A stretch of DNA of 64,000 nucleotides from Natronohydrobacter thiooxidans (GTDB taxonomy: Bacteria; Pseudomonadota; Alphaproteobacteria; Rhodobacterales; Rhodobacteraceae). The stretch covers positions 1-64,000 of the forward strand of contig NZ_MJAP01000018.1 of assembly GCF_001884735.1 (NCBI RefSeq), written 5' to 3'. The notes beneath the pieces are model-generated. The model saw only the letters and a list, made by a program, of their open reading frames with translations. It was not told the origin of the DNA and did not search any database. Positions 43,465 through 51,096 of the stretch are shown piece after piece. How positions within the stretch are numbered: position 1 is the first letter of the stretch; every line of letters begins with the position of its first letter. Both the position numbers and the translations under genes were made by a program.

Positions 43465-45129
43465 TCAGTTGCAGGGGTTGATCGTGAAGCCCTTGCGGTA
43501 CTCCGCGACATGGGCGTTGCGTTCGTCATCCGACATCGCACGCAGCATGTTGAGCGGCGAGCGCAGCGTATGACCGCGCACATGCTCAAGCTTCCACATG
43601 TCCTTGTTGTCGAAGCGCAGATGCGGCTGGGCCACCAGAGTCTGCCCGTCTTCACGCACGAAGTTCAGATCGACGATGGCATCGGCCAGATCCCAGCCAT
43701 CATAGACGGTTTCCCATTCCCGCTTGCCCGAGAACTTGCCCATCGCCGGCGTCGGCCGCCCCTGATATTCGTCCGAGAAGGCTTCGACAGCGGTCCAGCG
43801 GTCCAGCTCATGGGCGAATGTGTGCCATTGACCGTCGATCTGGTCGATCACCATATCCTCGCGGATGAGGCAGGGCACGAGGCACGACCAGCAGCGATGC
43901 GGATAGACATAGCCCGTGTCCTGATTGAAGGTGACGACCGTCTCGCCGGGTTTCGACAGTTTGGCATACCATTTCCAGAATTCGCCGAACTCGGCATACC
44001 AGCCCGGATATTTGTGCTCGAACCACTCGAAATCCTTGTCGGTCTGGGCTTCGATCCGCCAGAAGTTCACCGGCCAGCCGACCGCGAAGAACTGGGCGAC
44101 CTTGTGGACATAATTGCGCTCGGTGATGCGCTTCCAGGCTTCCTGGACATCGTCGTGATGGATCTTCACGCCGTATTTTTCGAGCGGCAGCATATAGGTG
44201 CGGTAGTAATCCTCGAAGATCCAGCGATGCCACATCTCCGCATAGGATTCCTTTTCCTTGTCGCGGTTGGTGGTGCCGTATTCGATGAATGTCCCGATCG
44301 CGGCATCAACGATGGCGTGGTTCTGCCAGAACGCATAGCGCAGATCGCGCTCCAGCAGCAGATGGTTTTCCGGCTCTTTCAGCGCCGCCATCAGCAGCGA
44401 ATGGCCGTTGCCGATATGGCGGCTTTCATCCGACTGCACCGACAGGAAGACGGTGGGCAGCGCGTAATCGCCATTGCGGGCGGCTTCCGACGGCATGGCC
44501 ACGAAAAGCGTGTTGGTGAAGGCGGTTTCGGCAACAACGGTCAGATACATGCAGGCGGCGGTCATGGTGTCGCCGGTGATGAACCCTTCGCCGAACTGGC
44601 GGCCGATGGTCGTCGCATAGCATTTGCCGAAAGCTTCTTCGGTAATGTCGAAACCGGCGGGGTCGATATAGTTTTCCATATACCACTTCTTCAGGTTCAT
44701 CTGAATCGTGGAGTGGCGGAATTCATCGACCATCTGCATGGTGAACCCTGTGCGCAGATCCTCGCCGGGGGCCAGCCGGGCCACCATGGCCATCGAGCGC
44801 GCGGCCGAAATCTCGGGGAAGGGAATGATCGCCAGAAACAGCTTCATCCATTCGATCCAGCGCGGCTCCACATTGCGGAACATGTCGCCGCGCAGCGCGG
44901 CATCCAGCGCCCCATAGACCCGGTTGTCCTTTTCCTCTTCCATCGGAAAGTAGGAGCGCAGCACCTGCTTCATCGGGTCGCGCGGGGCCTTGGTGATCTT
45001 GTAATCTGTCGGGAAGGTCGCAGCTTCCTGAACATAGGATGGATTCCAGCCGAGATCCGCGATTTTCTTGGTCGCCTCCCCGACCGAGATACCACGCTGT
45101 GACGTGATCTTGTTAAGCGTCAAAGTCAT
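43465..45129 (-). CDS. Soluble di-iron monooxygenase hydroxylase alpha subunit, propane/acetone type
   Basis: This 554-residue catalytic subunit shows two D-E-x-R-H motifs. Predicted iron ligands are Glu106, Glu136, His139, Glu201, Glu235 and His238. Their spacing (30, 3, 62, 34, 3) is the same as in methane monooxygenase hydroxylase. The residue four past the first ligand His is Gln143, where methane monooxygenase has Cys151. With the gene order and accessory genes this fits the PrmA/MimA group that hydroxylates propane, acetone or small phenols. It is the first gene of the operon, about 230 bases after a predicted sigma-54 start site. The true substrate range cannot be read from the sequence. 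Confidence 0.93.
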   Translation of the reverse strand: MTLTLNKITSQRGISVGEATKKIADLGWNPSYVQEAATFPTDYKITKAPRDPMKQVLRSYFPMEEEKDNRVYGALDAALRGDMFRNVEPRWIEWMKLFLAIIPFPEISAARSMAMVARLAPGEDLRTGFTMQMVDEFRHSTIQMNLKKWYMENYIDPAGFDITEEAFGKCYATTIGRQFGEGFITGDTMTAACMYLTVVAETAFTNTLFVAMPSEAARNGDYALPTVFLSVQSDESRHIGNGHSLLMAALKEPENHLLLERDLRYAFWQNHAIVDAAIGTFIEYGTTNRDKEKESYAEMWHRWIFEDYYRTYMLPLEKYGVKIHHDDVQEAWKRITERNYVHKVAQFFAVGWPVNFWRIEAQTDKDFEWFEHKYPGWYAEFGEFWKWYAKLSKPGETVVTFNQDTGYVYPHRCWSCLVPCLIREDMVIDQIDGQWHTFAHELDRWTAVEAFSDEYQGRPTPAMGKFSGKREWETVYDGWDLADAIVDLNFVREDGQTLVAQPHLRFDNKDMWKLEHVRGHTLRSPLNMLRAMSDDERNAHVAEYRKGFTINPCN

Positions 45130-45372
45130 GCCATGAGCCTCCTTAAAGCTCTGAGACCGATCAAACGGTCGCGTTTGGCGGCTTTCGCCGTTTCATGTCA
45201 TGCGATCAGGCAAGGCGCCGGATCGCACGGTCTCTCGGCAAAGGTGGTGAAAGTTGAGCTGCCCTGCCGCGATCCGGCAGCACGCGCTGCCGATGCGTTC
45301 AGTGTCTCTCCTCCCGTCCTTCGTTCTTCTTCGGTCAACAGATCGGTTGATCGCGTGTTATGTCTTTCTTTA

Positions 45373-45388
45373 TGCAAAGCCGGTTCCA
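45373..45388 (-). promoter_or_regulatory. Sigma-54 (-24/-12) promoter
   Basis: The minus strand reads TGGAACCGGCTTTGCA. The invariant GG and GC are separated by exactly 10 bases, and the -12 box TTGCA is perfect, against the consensus TGGCAC-N5-TTGCA. Transcription would begin near 45362. A GAFTGA-containing activator gene and an rpoN-like gene nearby support it. Confidence 0.8.
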
Positions 45389-45525
45389 AAGAGACCGATT
45401 CAGGGCGGAATGCAGAGGGCGCGCCGCTAACCATCCGTTAATAATATATATTTTTTGATGATTTTTTTGGCTTTCTCTTGCCCGCCCCGGCGGCGTTCCG
45501 GCCAGAACAGCGTAGTGATACATTT

Positions 45526-45544
45526 CGTTACACCGGGTGTAACG
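45526..45544. promoter_or_regulatory. Candidate enhancer site, 19-bp inverted repeat
   Basis: CGTTACACCGGGTGTAACG is a perfect inverted repeat (9 + 1 + 9) about 165-180 bases upstream of the predicted start site. A further half site CGTTACA lies at 45561-45567. The distance suits an enhancer-binding protein such as the AcoR-like activator of this locus. Confidence 0.65.
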
Positions 45545-45666
45545 CGGCAGGCGTTCATTACGTTACATTTGAAATACATCTATTCCGCGCGCCGGTTCCG
45601 CCCCGCGCCGCCATCGGTCAGGGCTGCCGGGGGCATGATCCAGCCGGACCATCTGCTCTGATGAAA

Positions 45667-46926
45667 TCAGCTCTGCCGACGCCGCTCTGCTGCGCCCGAG
45701 AACCCGAGTTCCTGACGATACCGGGCAACGACACGGCGCGACACGGAAAGCCCCTCAGCCCTCAGCAGGTCCGAGAGCCTCTGGTCGGACATCGGAGAGC
45801 GCGCGTTTTCATGCGCGAGGGCCTTGCGCAGTCGCGCCATGACCCGAGGCTTGGACGGCCCATCCGCGCAGGCCTGTGCGGCAGCATGGGGACACAGTTC
45901 TCTGGCGGATATGATGCCGCTCGGCCCCTCGACCAGCAGACCGTTCAGAACCCGGCTGACGGTGCTGAGGTGAAAGCCGGTTTTCTCGGCGATGGCCGAT
46001 AGCGACAGCGGCAGCAGGGCCTGTGCGCCATCGCGGAAAAAATCGCCCTGCACCGCCAGCACCACCTGCATGATCTGCTGCAGCGCGTTGTGGCGCAAAT
46101 CAACCGCCTGTTTGATCGCACGCGCCTGCGCAAGCGCCTGCCGCATCTCTGGCGAGATCCTCTCAGCCGCCCCGGCGTGACGCGATATCCGCGTCTCCAG
46201 CGAGGATCTCAGAACGGCAACCCATCCGCTGCCCTGCTTCTCTACCCGCACATCGGGTTCGCGCATCAGGGTCGGATCCGTCGAGAACCGGCTGCCGGGT
46301 TTGGGATCCAGCCTGCGCAGCCGGGCAAGCTGGCGCGAGACGGTTTCCGGCGTCAACCCCGTCGTACTGGCAAGCGCCCCGGGGCCACCGCGCTGCAGCA
46401 GACCCAGATTGCCGAGAACGCATCGCATCTCCTCATCCAGATGCCCCTGATCCTCAAGCTGCAACTGCAGGCAGTCGCGCAGGTCACGGGCGAAAAGCCC
46501 GGCAGGGGAGACCCGGCGCTGGACCAATCGGAGCCCGTTCTCGACAAGGTGCGGCTCCAGCCCGAGTTGTCGGGCAATCTCATCCACCGGACAGCCCAGC
46601 CAGCCGGTCGGCTCCAGCGCTTCGATCAGGGCCATGACCAGCCGCTCCATGGGGCCGCCATGCGCGATCAGACCGGCGAGTTCGCGCAGGACATGCTCAT
46701 AGAGCCCCGAGGGTTCAGCGGCCATGCCGGTATCGGGAAGATCCTGCGCATTGCCCGCGCGCGGGGCCATTCCGCTGCGCCGACGGACCACAAGAAACGG
46801 ATTGTCCCGCGCGGTCTGCAACAAGTGCTCATCCAGTTGCTCCCCCGACATCTGCAGGACCGTTGTCACCTGCCCCAGCCGGAAAACCTGCGACTGCCGC
46901 AGAGTCAGACGGGTCGAGAGACTCAT
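45667..46926 (-). CDS. RNA polymerase sigma-54 factor (RpoN-like paralogue)
   Basis: This 419-residue protein has the sigma-54 architecture. It opens with a Gln/Leu-rich region I (LTLRQSQVFRLGQVTTVLQM), then DEHLLQTARDNPFL. The core-binding part follows (ALEPTGWLGCPVDEIARQLG), then a helix-turn-helix (LPLSLSAIAEKTGFHLSTVSRVL), and the RpoN box SRRVVARYRQELG, a variant of ARRTVAKYREEL. It is somewhat short and divergent (normal 430-500). The housekeeping gene usually sits near lptB and hpf; here the neighbours are the monooxygenase operon, so this is probably a second, dedicated copy. ATG 46926 follows GGAGG. Confidence 0.88.
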   Translation of the reverse strand: MSLSTRLTLRQSQVFRLGQVTTVLQMSGEQLDEHLLQTARDNPFLVVRRRSGMAPRAGNAQDLPDTGMAAEPSGLYEHVLRELAGLIAHGGPMERLVMALIEALEPTGWLGCPVDEIARQLGLEPHLVENGLRLVQRRVSPAGLFARDLRDCLQLQLEDQGHLDEEMRCVLGNLGLLQRGGPGALASTTGLTPETVSRQLARLRRLDPKPGSRFSTDPTLMREPDVRVEKQGSGWVAVLRSSLETRISRHAGAAERISPEMRQALAQARAIKQAVDLRHNALQQIMQVVLAVQGDFFRDGAQALLPLSLSAIAEKTGFHLSTVSRVLNGLLVEGPSGIISARELCPHAAAQACADGPSKPRVMARLRKALAHENARSPMSDQRLSDLLRAEGLSVSRRVVARYRQELGFSGAAERRRQS

Positions 46927-46997
46927 GCGGCGGCCTCCGACAATATCGCTGGCAAGGTTCCGATCACCTGGGCTAGCATCGGTCCCGGATCGCAAGG

Positions 46998-47963
46998 ATG
47001 TCTGACGCCATGACCGAAACCCTTCCCCCCGGCAGTGTCACCCCGCTCTGTAGCGGCCCGCCGGAACTGTCCTATCCGGGGCTTTCGCCGCAGCTTCTGG
47101 CGCGGGTCAAACAATTGTGGTCGGCGCGTGGACTGGATTTCGACCCGTGCTGGCGGGCGGGAATACGCAGCCTGCCCGGCTTTCACCCGGTGCCCCGTTT
47201 CGACAGTTCGACCAACAGCGCCGCCGTCGATCTGGTCTTTCTCTTCGATCAGGCCATGTTGTGGATACGCGCCATGCATGCCGCCACGGCCACCGGACAC
47301 GCACACGGCGTCGCGGGACTGACCCCGGATCAATGGCACGGGCTTGCCGGGATCACCGCCCGGCTGACCGAGCAGCTCTCGGCGCTGCGCCTGCTGGCCC
47401 TGACCGGGCTTCCGATGCCCGCCATGCAGATTGCCCGCGCCATTTCCGAAGACGTGGACATGGCGCTGGTCCTGCTGATCCGGCCGAAACTCGCACAGCG
47501 ATTCGCGCTCTGCCGCAGCGCCGAGGACACCAATGACTTCTGGCGCCGTCACATCGCGGGCGGGCGGGCCTTCAAGGCGATTGCGGAAAAACTCTATGGC
47601 GTCGGCATCGACCATTCCGCCGATACGGACTACGCCAAATGGCGCAGATCGGTGCTGACGACCCTCAGCACAGCCGTTCACAGCAACATTCTGAGTGCCG
47701 CCGATACCGGGCACAGCCCGAACAAGGCCCTGCTGAACGATGACAGCATCTATTTCGCAACTTATCGTGTCCATGAGCTTTGCGCCTATGCACAGCTTGT
47801 CACGCCTGATCTGACCGATTGGCAGCGCCGGACCGGCGAACTGGCGCCCGACAGCTTCGCACCGCTGGCGGCACCACTCAGCGCCATTCTCATCAACCAG
47901 ATCCAGAGCCTGAGCAGCCCCGTCTCGCCCCGGATCCGCAGCGCGCAGGCACCGCGCCATTAA
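46998..47963 (+). CDS. Hypothetical protein, divergent from rpoN-like gene
   Basis: This 321-residue protein is mostly helical and cytosolic, with no signal or membrane segment, and matches no family I know. Notable stretches are VDLVFLFDQAMLWIRAMHA, EDVDMALVLLIRPKLAQRF, and KWRRSVLTTLSTAVHSNIL followed by TYRVHELCAYAQLV; the Lys-Trp then Val-His-Ser pattern recalls HEPN-like helical proteins, but this is weak. A later ATG (47010) may be the start because AAGGA lies nearer its proper spacing. It starts 71 bp from the divergent rpoN-like gene and ends overlapping a convergent 59-residue gene by 4 bp. Confidence 0.7.
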   Translation: MSDAMTETLPPGSVTPLCSGPPELSYPGLSPQLLARVKQLWSARGLDFDPCWRAGIRSLPGFHPVPRFDSSTNSAAVDLVFLFDQAMLWIRAMHAATATGHAHGVAGLTPDQWHGLAGITARLTEQLSALRLLALTGLPMPAMQIARAISEDVDMALVLLIRPKLAQRFALCRSAEDTNDFWRRHIAGGRAFKAIAEKLYGVGIDHSADTDYAKWRRSVLTTLSTAVHSNILSAADTGHSPNKALLNDDSIYFATYRVHELCAYAQLVTPDLTDWQRRTGELAPDSFAPLAAPLSAILINQIQSLSSPVSPRIRSAQAPRH

Positions 47964-48139
47964 TGCATGGCATCTTCGTGCTTGCCGAGCCGGCCCTGCG
48001 CGATCCATTGCGCGGCAAGGATCAGGGCGCCGGTGGCGAAATCCTTGCCATGATCCTCGATCATGGCTTCGGCGGTTTTCGCCAGTTCCTGAAAATAGCG
48101 GTCCTTGCTCTGTTCTTCGGTATTCAGTGCCTGAGTCAT
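47960..48139 (-). CDS. Small hypothetical protein (59 residues)
   Basis: The frame runs from ATG 48139 to TAA 47960 and encodes a charged helical peptide: MTQALNTEEQSKDRYFQEL, then AKTAEAMIEDHGKDFATGA and LILAAQWIAQGRLGKHEDA. GGAG lies nine bases before the ATG. It follows the WD40 gene by 21 bp on the same strand, making a three-gene set with it and the 97-residue gene. Base use is like that of true genes. No family is recognised; the peptide looks like a small helical subunit or adaptor. Confidence 0.7.
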   Translation of the reverse strand: MTQALNTEEQSKDRYFQELAKTAEAMIEDHGKDFATGALILAAQWIAQGRLGKHEDAMH

Positions 48140-48160
48140 CGTCTTCGCTCCGTTGCTGGA

Positions 48161-49297
48161 TTATTTGAACATTGTCTTGGGGAATGTCGCTATCGACGCA
48201 GCACCTGCAGCAGTTCCGATCGCCAGATGCGCGCCATCGGGCGACCAGGCGAGAGCTGTCACAGCGTCGCCCCGCCCTTCGCGCAGCATCATTTCCTCGC
48301 GCCTGCCGATCTGACAGATCGTGACCAGCCCGTTGGCGTATCCCACCGCACAGAGATCGCGCAGCGGATGCACGGCCACCGTCTCGACCAGCGTTAGACC
48401 CGGCTTTCCCGTCTCGACAGAGACGCCCTCATGCGGGCCGAAGGGCAGATCCGGCAAGTGCCATCCGACCACACGAAACGCCCCCGACGCGATCATCGCA
48501 TTCGCCTTGCTGCTGAAAGCCACAGCCGTGACCGGCGCCGGAAAATCAACGATCCGGTCCACCTGCCCTTTTGCGACATCCACCAACAGCAGGGCCTTGT
48601 CAGCGCAGCCGCCCACGATCCAGCGCCCCTCCGGCGACCATCTCAGACGGATCACCCGCCCCTCAGCCGCGATCCGCGCCAGACAGGCCAGATCCGCCGT
48701 GTTCAGCACCGTCAACTGCCCCTCCCCCCAGCAGGCAATCCGTTGCGCATCGGCGGAGACGGCGATCCGGGTAACAGCATGTTCCAACCCGGTCGAAACC
48801 AGCGTGATCCCGGTCTCGGGCGACATGATGTCCATCCGCGCCCCGCGCGCGACCACAAGCCCCCGCTTGTCAGGCAGCGCTGACAGTGCGGTGACACGCC
48901 CCTCCCCGGCCCGCGCGATGCGCAGAACCTGCCCCCGCGCGGTCGCACGCCAGATTTCCGCACCATCATGATGCACGAAGGCGAAACCCTGTTGCGCCAC
49001 AGGGCAGAGACCGGTGGCGACAGCCGCCACAGGCTCTTGCGAGCGCGCCGGCAATGGCAACGGTTTTTCACGCGGACGGATCGTCATCCGCCCGGTTTCC
49101 AGCTCGCTGCGCATCCGCGTCTCGGGGCCTTCGGCATCTGCCACCTGCAGGAAAGCCAGCGCCCCATCTGCCAGCGTGACCGCAACTGTCGAGCCAACCA
49201 CATTGAACCGCAGATCCCGGATCTCAGTCCCCAGATCCCATGTTCTGGCCAGCAGGTCGAAGAGCGACAGGGCGTGTGGCGGGATATGCTGGGTCAT
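48161..49297 (-). CDS. WD40 repeat (beta-propeller) protein
   Basis: This 378-residue protein is built of repeated beta-propeller blades. Examples are AVTRIAVSADAQRIACWGEGQLTV-like units, RVIRLRWSPEGRWIVGGCAD, PVTAVAFSSKANAMIASGAF and AVTALAWSPDGAHLAIGTAA. The recurring x-x-WSPDG-x-x-hydrophobic-A-x-G pattern is clear in the last three. It has no signal peptide, so it is likely a cytosolic scaffold. It overlaps the 97-residue gene by 4 bp (ATGA). A function beyond protein binding cannot be read. Its position beside the rpoN-like and monooxygenase genes is suggestive but not proof of a link. Confidence 0.8.
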   Translation of the reverse strand: MTQHIPPHALSLFDLLARTWDLGTEIRDLRFNVVGSTVAVTLADGALAFLQVADAEGPETRMRSELETGRMTIRPREKPLPLPARSQEPVAAVATGLCPVAQQGFAFVHHDGAEIWRATARGQVLRIARAGEGRVTALSALPDKRGLVVARGARMDIMSPETGITLVSTGLEHAVTRIAVSADAQRIACWGEGQLTVLNTADLACLARIAAEGRVIRLRWSPEGRWIVGGCADKALLLVDVAKGQVDRIVDFPAPVTAVAFSSKANAMIASGAFRVVGWHLPDLPFGPHEGVSVETGKPGLTLVETVAVHPLRDLCAVGYANGLVTICQIGRREEMMLREGRGDAVTALAWSPDGAHLAIGTAAGAASIATFPKTMFK

Positions 49298-49587
49298 GTG
49301 TCATCTCTTTCAGTGAGGGCTGCGAGATCGTGATCCACGTCAGCCAGTTCGGTTTCCAGAGCCTCTATCCGGGTCATGCAGGCCGCCAGCGCCTCGGCAT
49401 TCGCCACGCGCTCCGCCGCACCGGCACCGAGTTCCGTGCCGTCCTCGTCATGCTTCTGATCCAGAACAAGAAGGCCGCTGGCGATCTGGTTCAGCCGAAG
49501 ATGCTCGCAATTGGCATCCGCAATGGCCTGCACCAGCGAAATCCGCCGCGTCATGATCATCTGGATCTTGTGGTTGCGATCTGTCAT
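49294..49587 (-). CDS. Hypothetical protein (97 residues), WD40-linked
   Basis: This short acidic protein reads MTDRNHKIQMIMTRRISLVQ, then AIADANCEHLRLNQIASGLL and a C-terminal helix ACMTRIEALETELADVDHDL with a heptad-like pattern, so a coiled coil is likely. Its stop overlaps the WD40 start by 4 bp, indicating co-expression. No family is recognised. The ribosome site before ATG 49587 is weak. It lies divergent from the 90-residue gene. Confidence 0.65.
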   Translation of the reverse strand: MTDRNHKIQMIMTRRISLVQAIADANCEHLRLNQIASGLLVLDQKHDEDGTELGAGAAERVANAEALAACMTRIEALETELADVDHDLAALTERDDT

Positions 49588-49637
49588 GGAATCGCGCCAA
49601 CATCTGCAGCAGCGACCAGAACGGAGATATGCACCCG

Positions 49638-49910
49638 ATGACCGATCCCGTCGATCTGCGTTTTTTCACCAGTTTGCAGAAGGTGCTGGCGCGTACTGAC
49701 ACTGTGGACACGGCCTGCCGCGATGCGGTCGAGCGCGCGCTCGCAACCGGCATGCCGGAGGATCTGCGCATCGCACGCGAGAGGGTTCACGCCCTGCCGA
49801 CCGAGTTTCGCGAACGTGTTCTGGCGCAGGTTCACGCCGCCATGGCCAGCGATCTTTCTGCAATCTGGGACATGATGCCGACGAGATCCGGCGCGGGACG
49901 ACCGAACTAG
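49638..49910 (+). CDS. Hypothetical protein (90 residues)
   Basis: This small protein reads MTDPVDLRFFTSLQKVLART, then DTACRDAVERALATGMPEDL, then ARERVHALPTEFRERVLAQV. It is all-helical in appearance and soluble. ATG 49638 is preferred because GGAG lies about 11 bases upstream; the earlier ATG at 49629 sits only two bases from it. It is divergent from the WD40-linked gene across 50 bp. I do not recognise a family. Confidence 0.6.
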   Translation: MTDPVDLRFFTSLQKVLARTDTVDTACRDAVERALATGMPEDLRIARERVHALPTEFRERVLAQVHAAMASDLSAIWDMMPTRSGAGRPN

Positions 49911-50244
49911 GTCGGTTTCCCCCGCCGCGGATCGTGCGGGGACAATGCGGGCCATCATCGGCGTCTCCTCCCATGAGCTTCCGATCTGTCGAGTGCCAGA
50001 CAGCCTATCCGAACTCTGCCCCCGTGCAATTGAAACCGCGCGATCCGCGCCCGCAGACAGCCAAAAAAGATGCATCTGTAATATATCGTTACACCTTGCC
50101 CCGACAAATCGTAACACTTTGTTCCAGATAGATTTTTCACGCATTGCCGAATAGACTGAATTACAGTGAAACCGATTCGCTCGGGTGATTCGGGGCAGCA
50201 CGGCCCCCGTCAGACCCGGCCGGAAGCGACATGAGGCCGCCCGC
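49911..50244. other. Non-coding region with CGTTACACC-type elements
   Basis: No gene is supported here. The AT-rich part contains ATCGTTACACC (50085-50095) and ATCGTAACAC (50108-50117). The nonamer CGTTACACC (50087-50095) is identical to the arm of the 19-bp inverted repeat upstream of the monooxygenase operon (45526-45534). It may be a control region for the GNAT gene or a second binding site of the same regulator. No -24/-12 promoter was found in it. Confidence 0.45.
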
Positions 50245-51090
50245 TTGAACTGCTTTCCCGAGATGATCGCGGCAGATGGTGTCCTGCTGCGCCCCGCAGA
50301 ACAGGGCGACCTCGCGGTGATCGCCGCGCATCTGAATCTGCCGGGTATCGCGCGCTGGATGGCGGCTGTCAGACACCCGTTTACCGATGCCGATGCGGCA
50401 GAGATCCTTGCCCTCGCCCATGATCCGTCGCAATGCCTCCGGGTGCTGGAGCTGGGTGGCACCATGGTCGGCTGTCTCCGGCTTTCACCGGATATCTGGT
50501 TCTGGCTCGCCCCCTCTGCACAGGGTCAGGGGCTGATGTCGCGCGCCCTCCGGGCAGCACTCACCGCCTATTTCAACCGTCCCGCCCCGCCCCTCTTTGC
50601 CACCTGCCGCGATGACAATCTTGCCGCGCTCTCCCTGCTGTCCCGTCTCGGATTCTCGAAAATGCCGAAGCGCAAGAGACTGTTCTTTCAGCATGAAGGC
50701 CGCGCCCTGAAGTGTCTTGAACACGTTCTCTGCGCCGAGCAATGGCTGCAGCTTCACCCGCCGCGACTGACCTGCGGCTCGCTTGCGCTGCGGCCAGCCG
50801 TGCAAAAGGACGCCCCGGCCCTGGCCCAGATGCTGCCAAGCCTCGGAACCGAAGGCGGCAGCCCCTGGCCGCACCCGGAAACGATACGCGATTTCATTGA
50901 ACGCCATCGCTGCCGCATCCGGGGCAGAGGATTGTTTACCATCGAGGACGACAATCGCTGCGTCATCGGGATGGCATTGCTGGGCGAAACGCCCGACAGG
51001 ACAAATCTGCGCTTCATGACCGCAGAAGCCTCGGCCCGGCATTCGGAAAATGTCACCAAGCTCCTGCGGGATGACCTGTCAGGGGCATGA
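50245..51090 (+). CDS. GNAT acetyltransferase, two-domain
   Basis: This protein of about 281 residues has a full N-terminal GNAT domain: VLLRPAEQGDLAVIAAHL, GCLRLSPDIWFWLAPSAQGQG with the acetyl-CoA loop, and NLAALSLLSRLGF. A second GNAT-like segment (LALRPAVQKDAPALAQML) is incomplete and lacks its acetyl-CoA loop. The start is uncertain: TTG 50245 has an AGG upstream, ATG 50263 is closer to the domain, and GTG 50185 opens the frame. The substrate is unknown. The second half may be a decayed or non-catalytic copy. Confidence 0.7.
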   Translation: MNCFPEMIAADGVLLRPAEQGDLAVIAAHLNLPGIARWMAAVRHPFTDADAAEILALAHDPSQCLRVLELGGTMVGCLRLSPDIWFWLAPSAQGQGLMSRALRAALTAYFNRPAPPLFATCRDDNLAALSLLSRLGFSKMPKRKRLFFQHEGRALKCLEHVLCAEQWLQLHPPRLTCGSLALRPAVQKDAPALAQMLPSLGTEGGSPWPHPETIRDFIERHRCRIRGRGLFTIEDDNRCVIGMALLGETPDRTNLRFMTAEASARHSENVTKLLRDDLSGA

Positions 51091-51096
51091 CCGGCG

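Larger units (their letters stand above)
45130..45666 (-). promoter_or_regulatory. Control region of the monooxygenase operon
   Basis: The 537-bp non-coding stretch between the rpoN-like stop and the alpha-subunit start holds, in order of transcription, an inverted-repeat activator site (45526-45544), an AT-rich block (45429-45476) and a -24/-12 promoter (45373-45388). A long leader of about 230 bases follows. The AT-rich block includes, on the minus strand, CATCAAAAAATAT, one or two mismatches from an IHF site. This order is the standard architecture of sigma-54 promoters. No coding frame is supported in it. Confidence 0.7.

Noticed and set aside
43414..45102. A 562-codon plus-strand frame opposite the hydroxylase alpha gene
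   Set aside because: The minus-strand protein has all six di-iron ligands; the plus-strand frame has no domain and an implausible composition.
50087..50160. A second sigma-54 promoter near the CGTTACACC element
   Set aside because: No GG-N10-GC pair in the right orientation could be found between the element and the GNAT gene.
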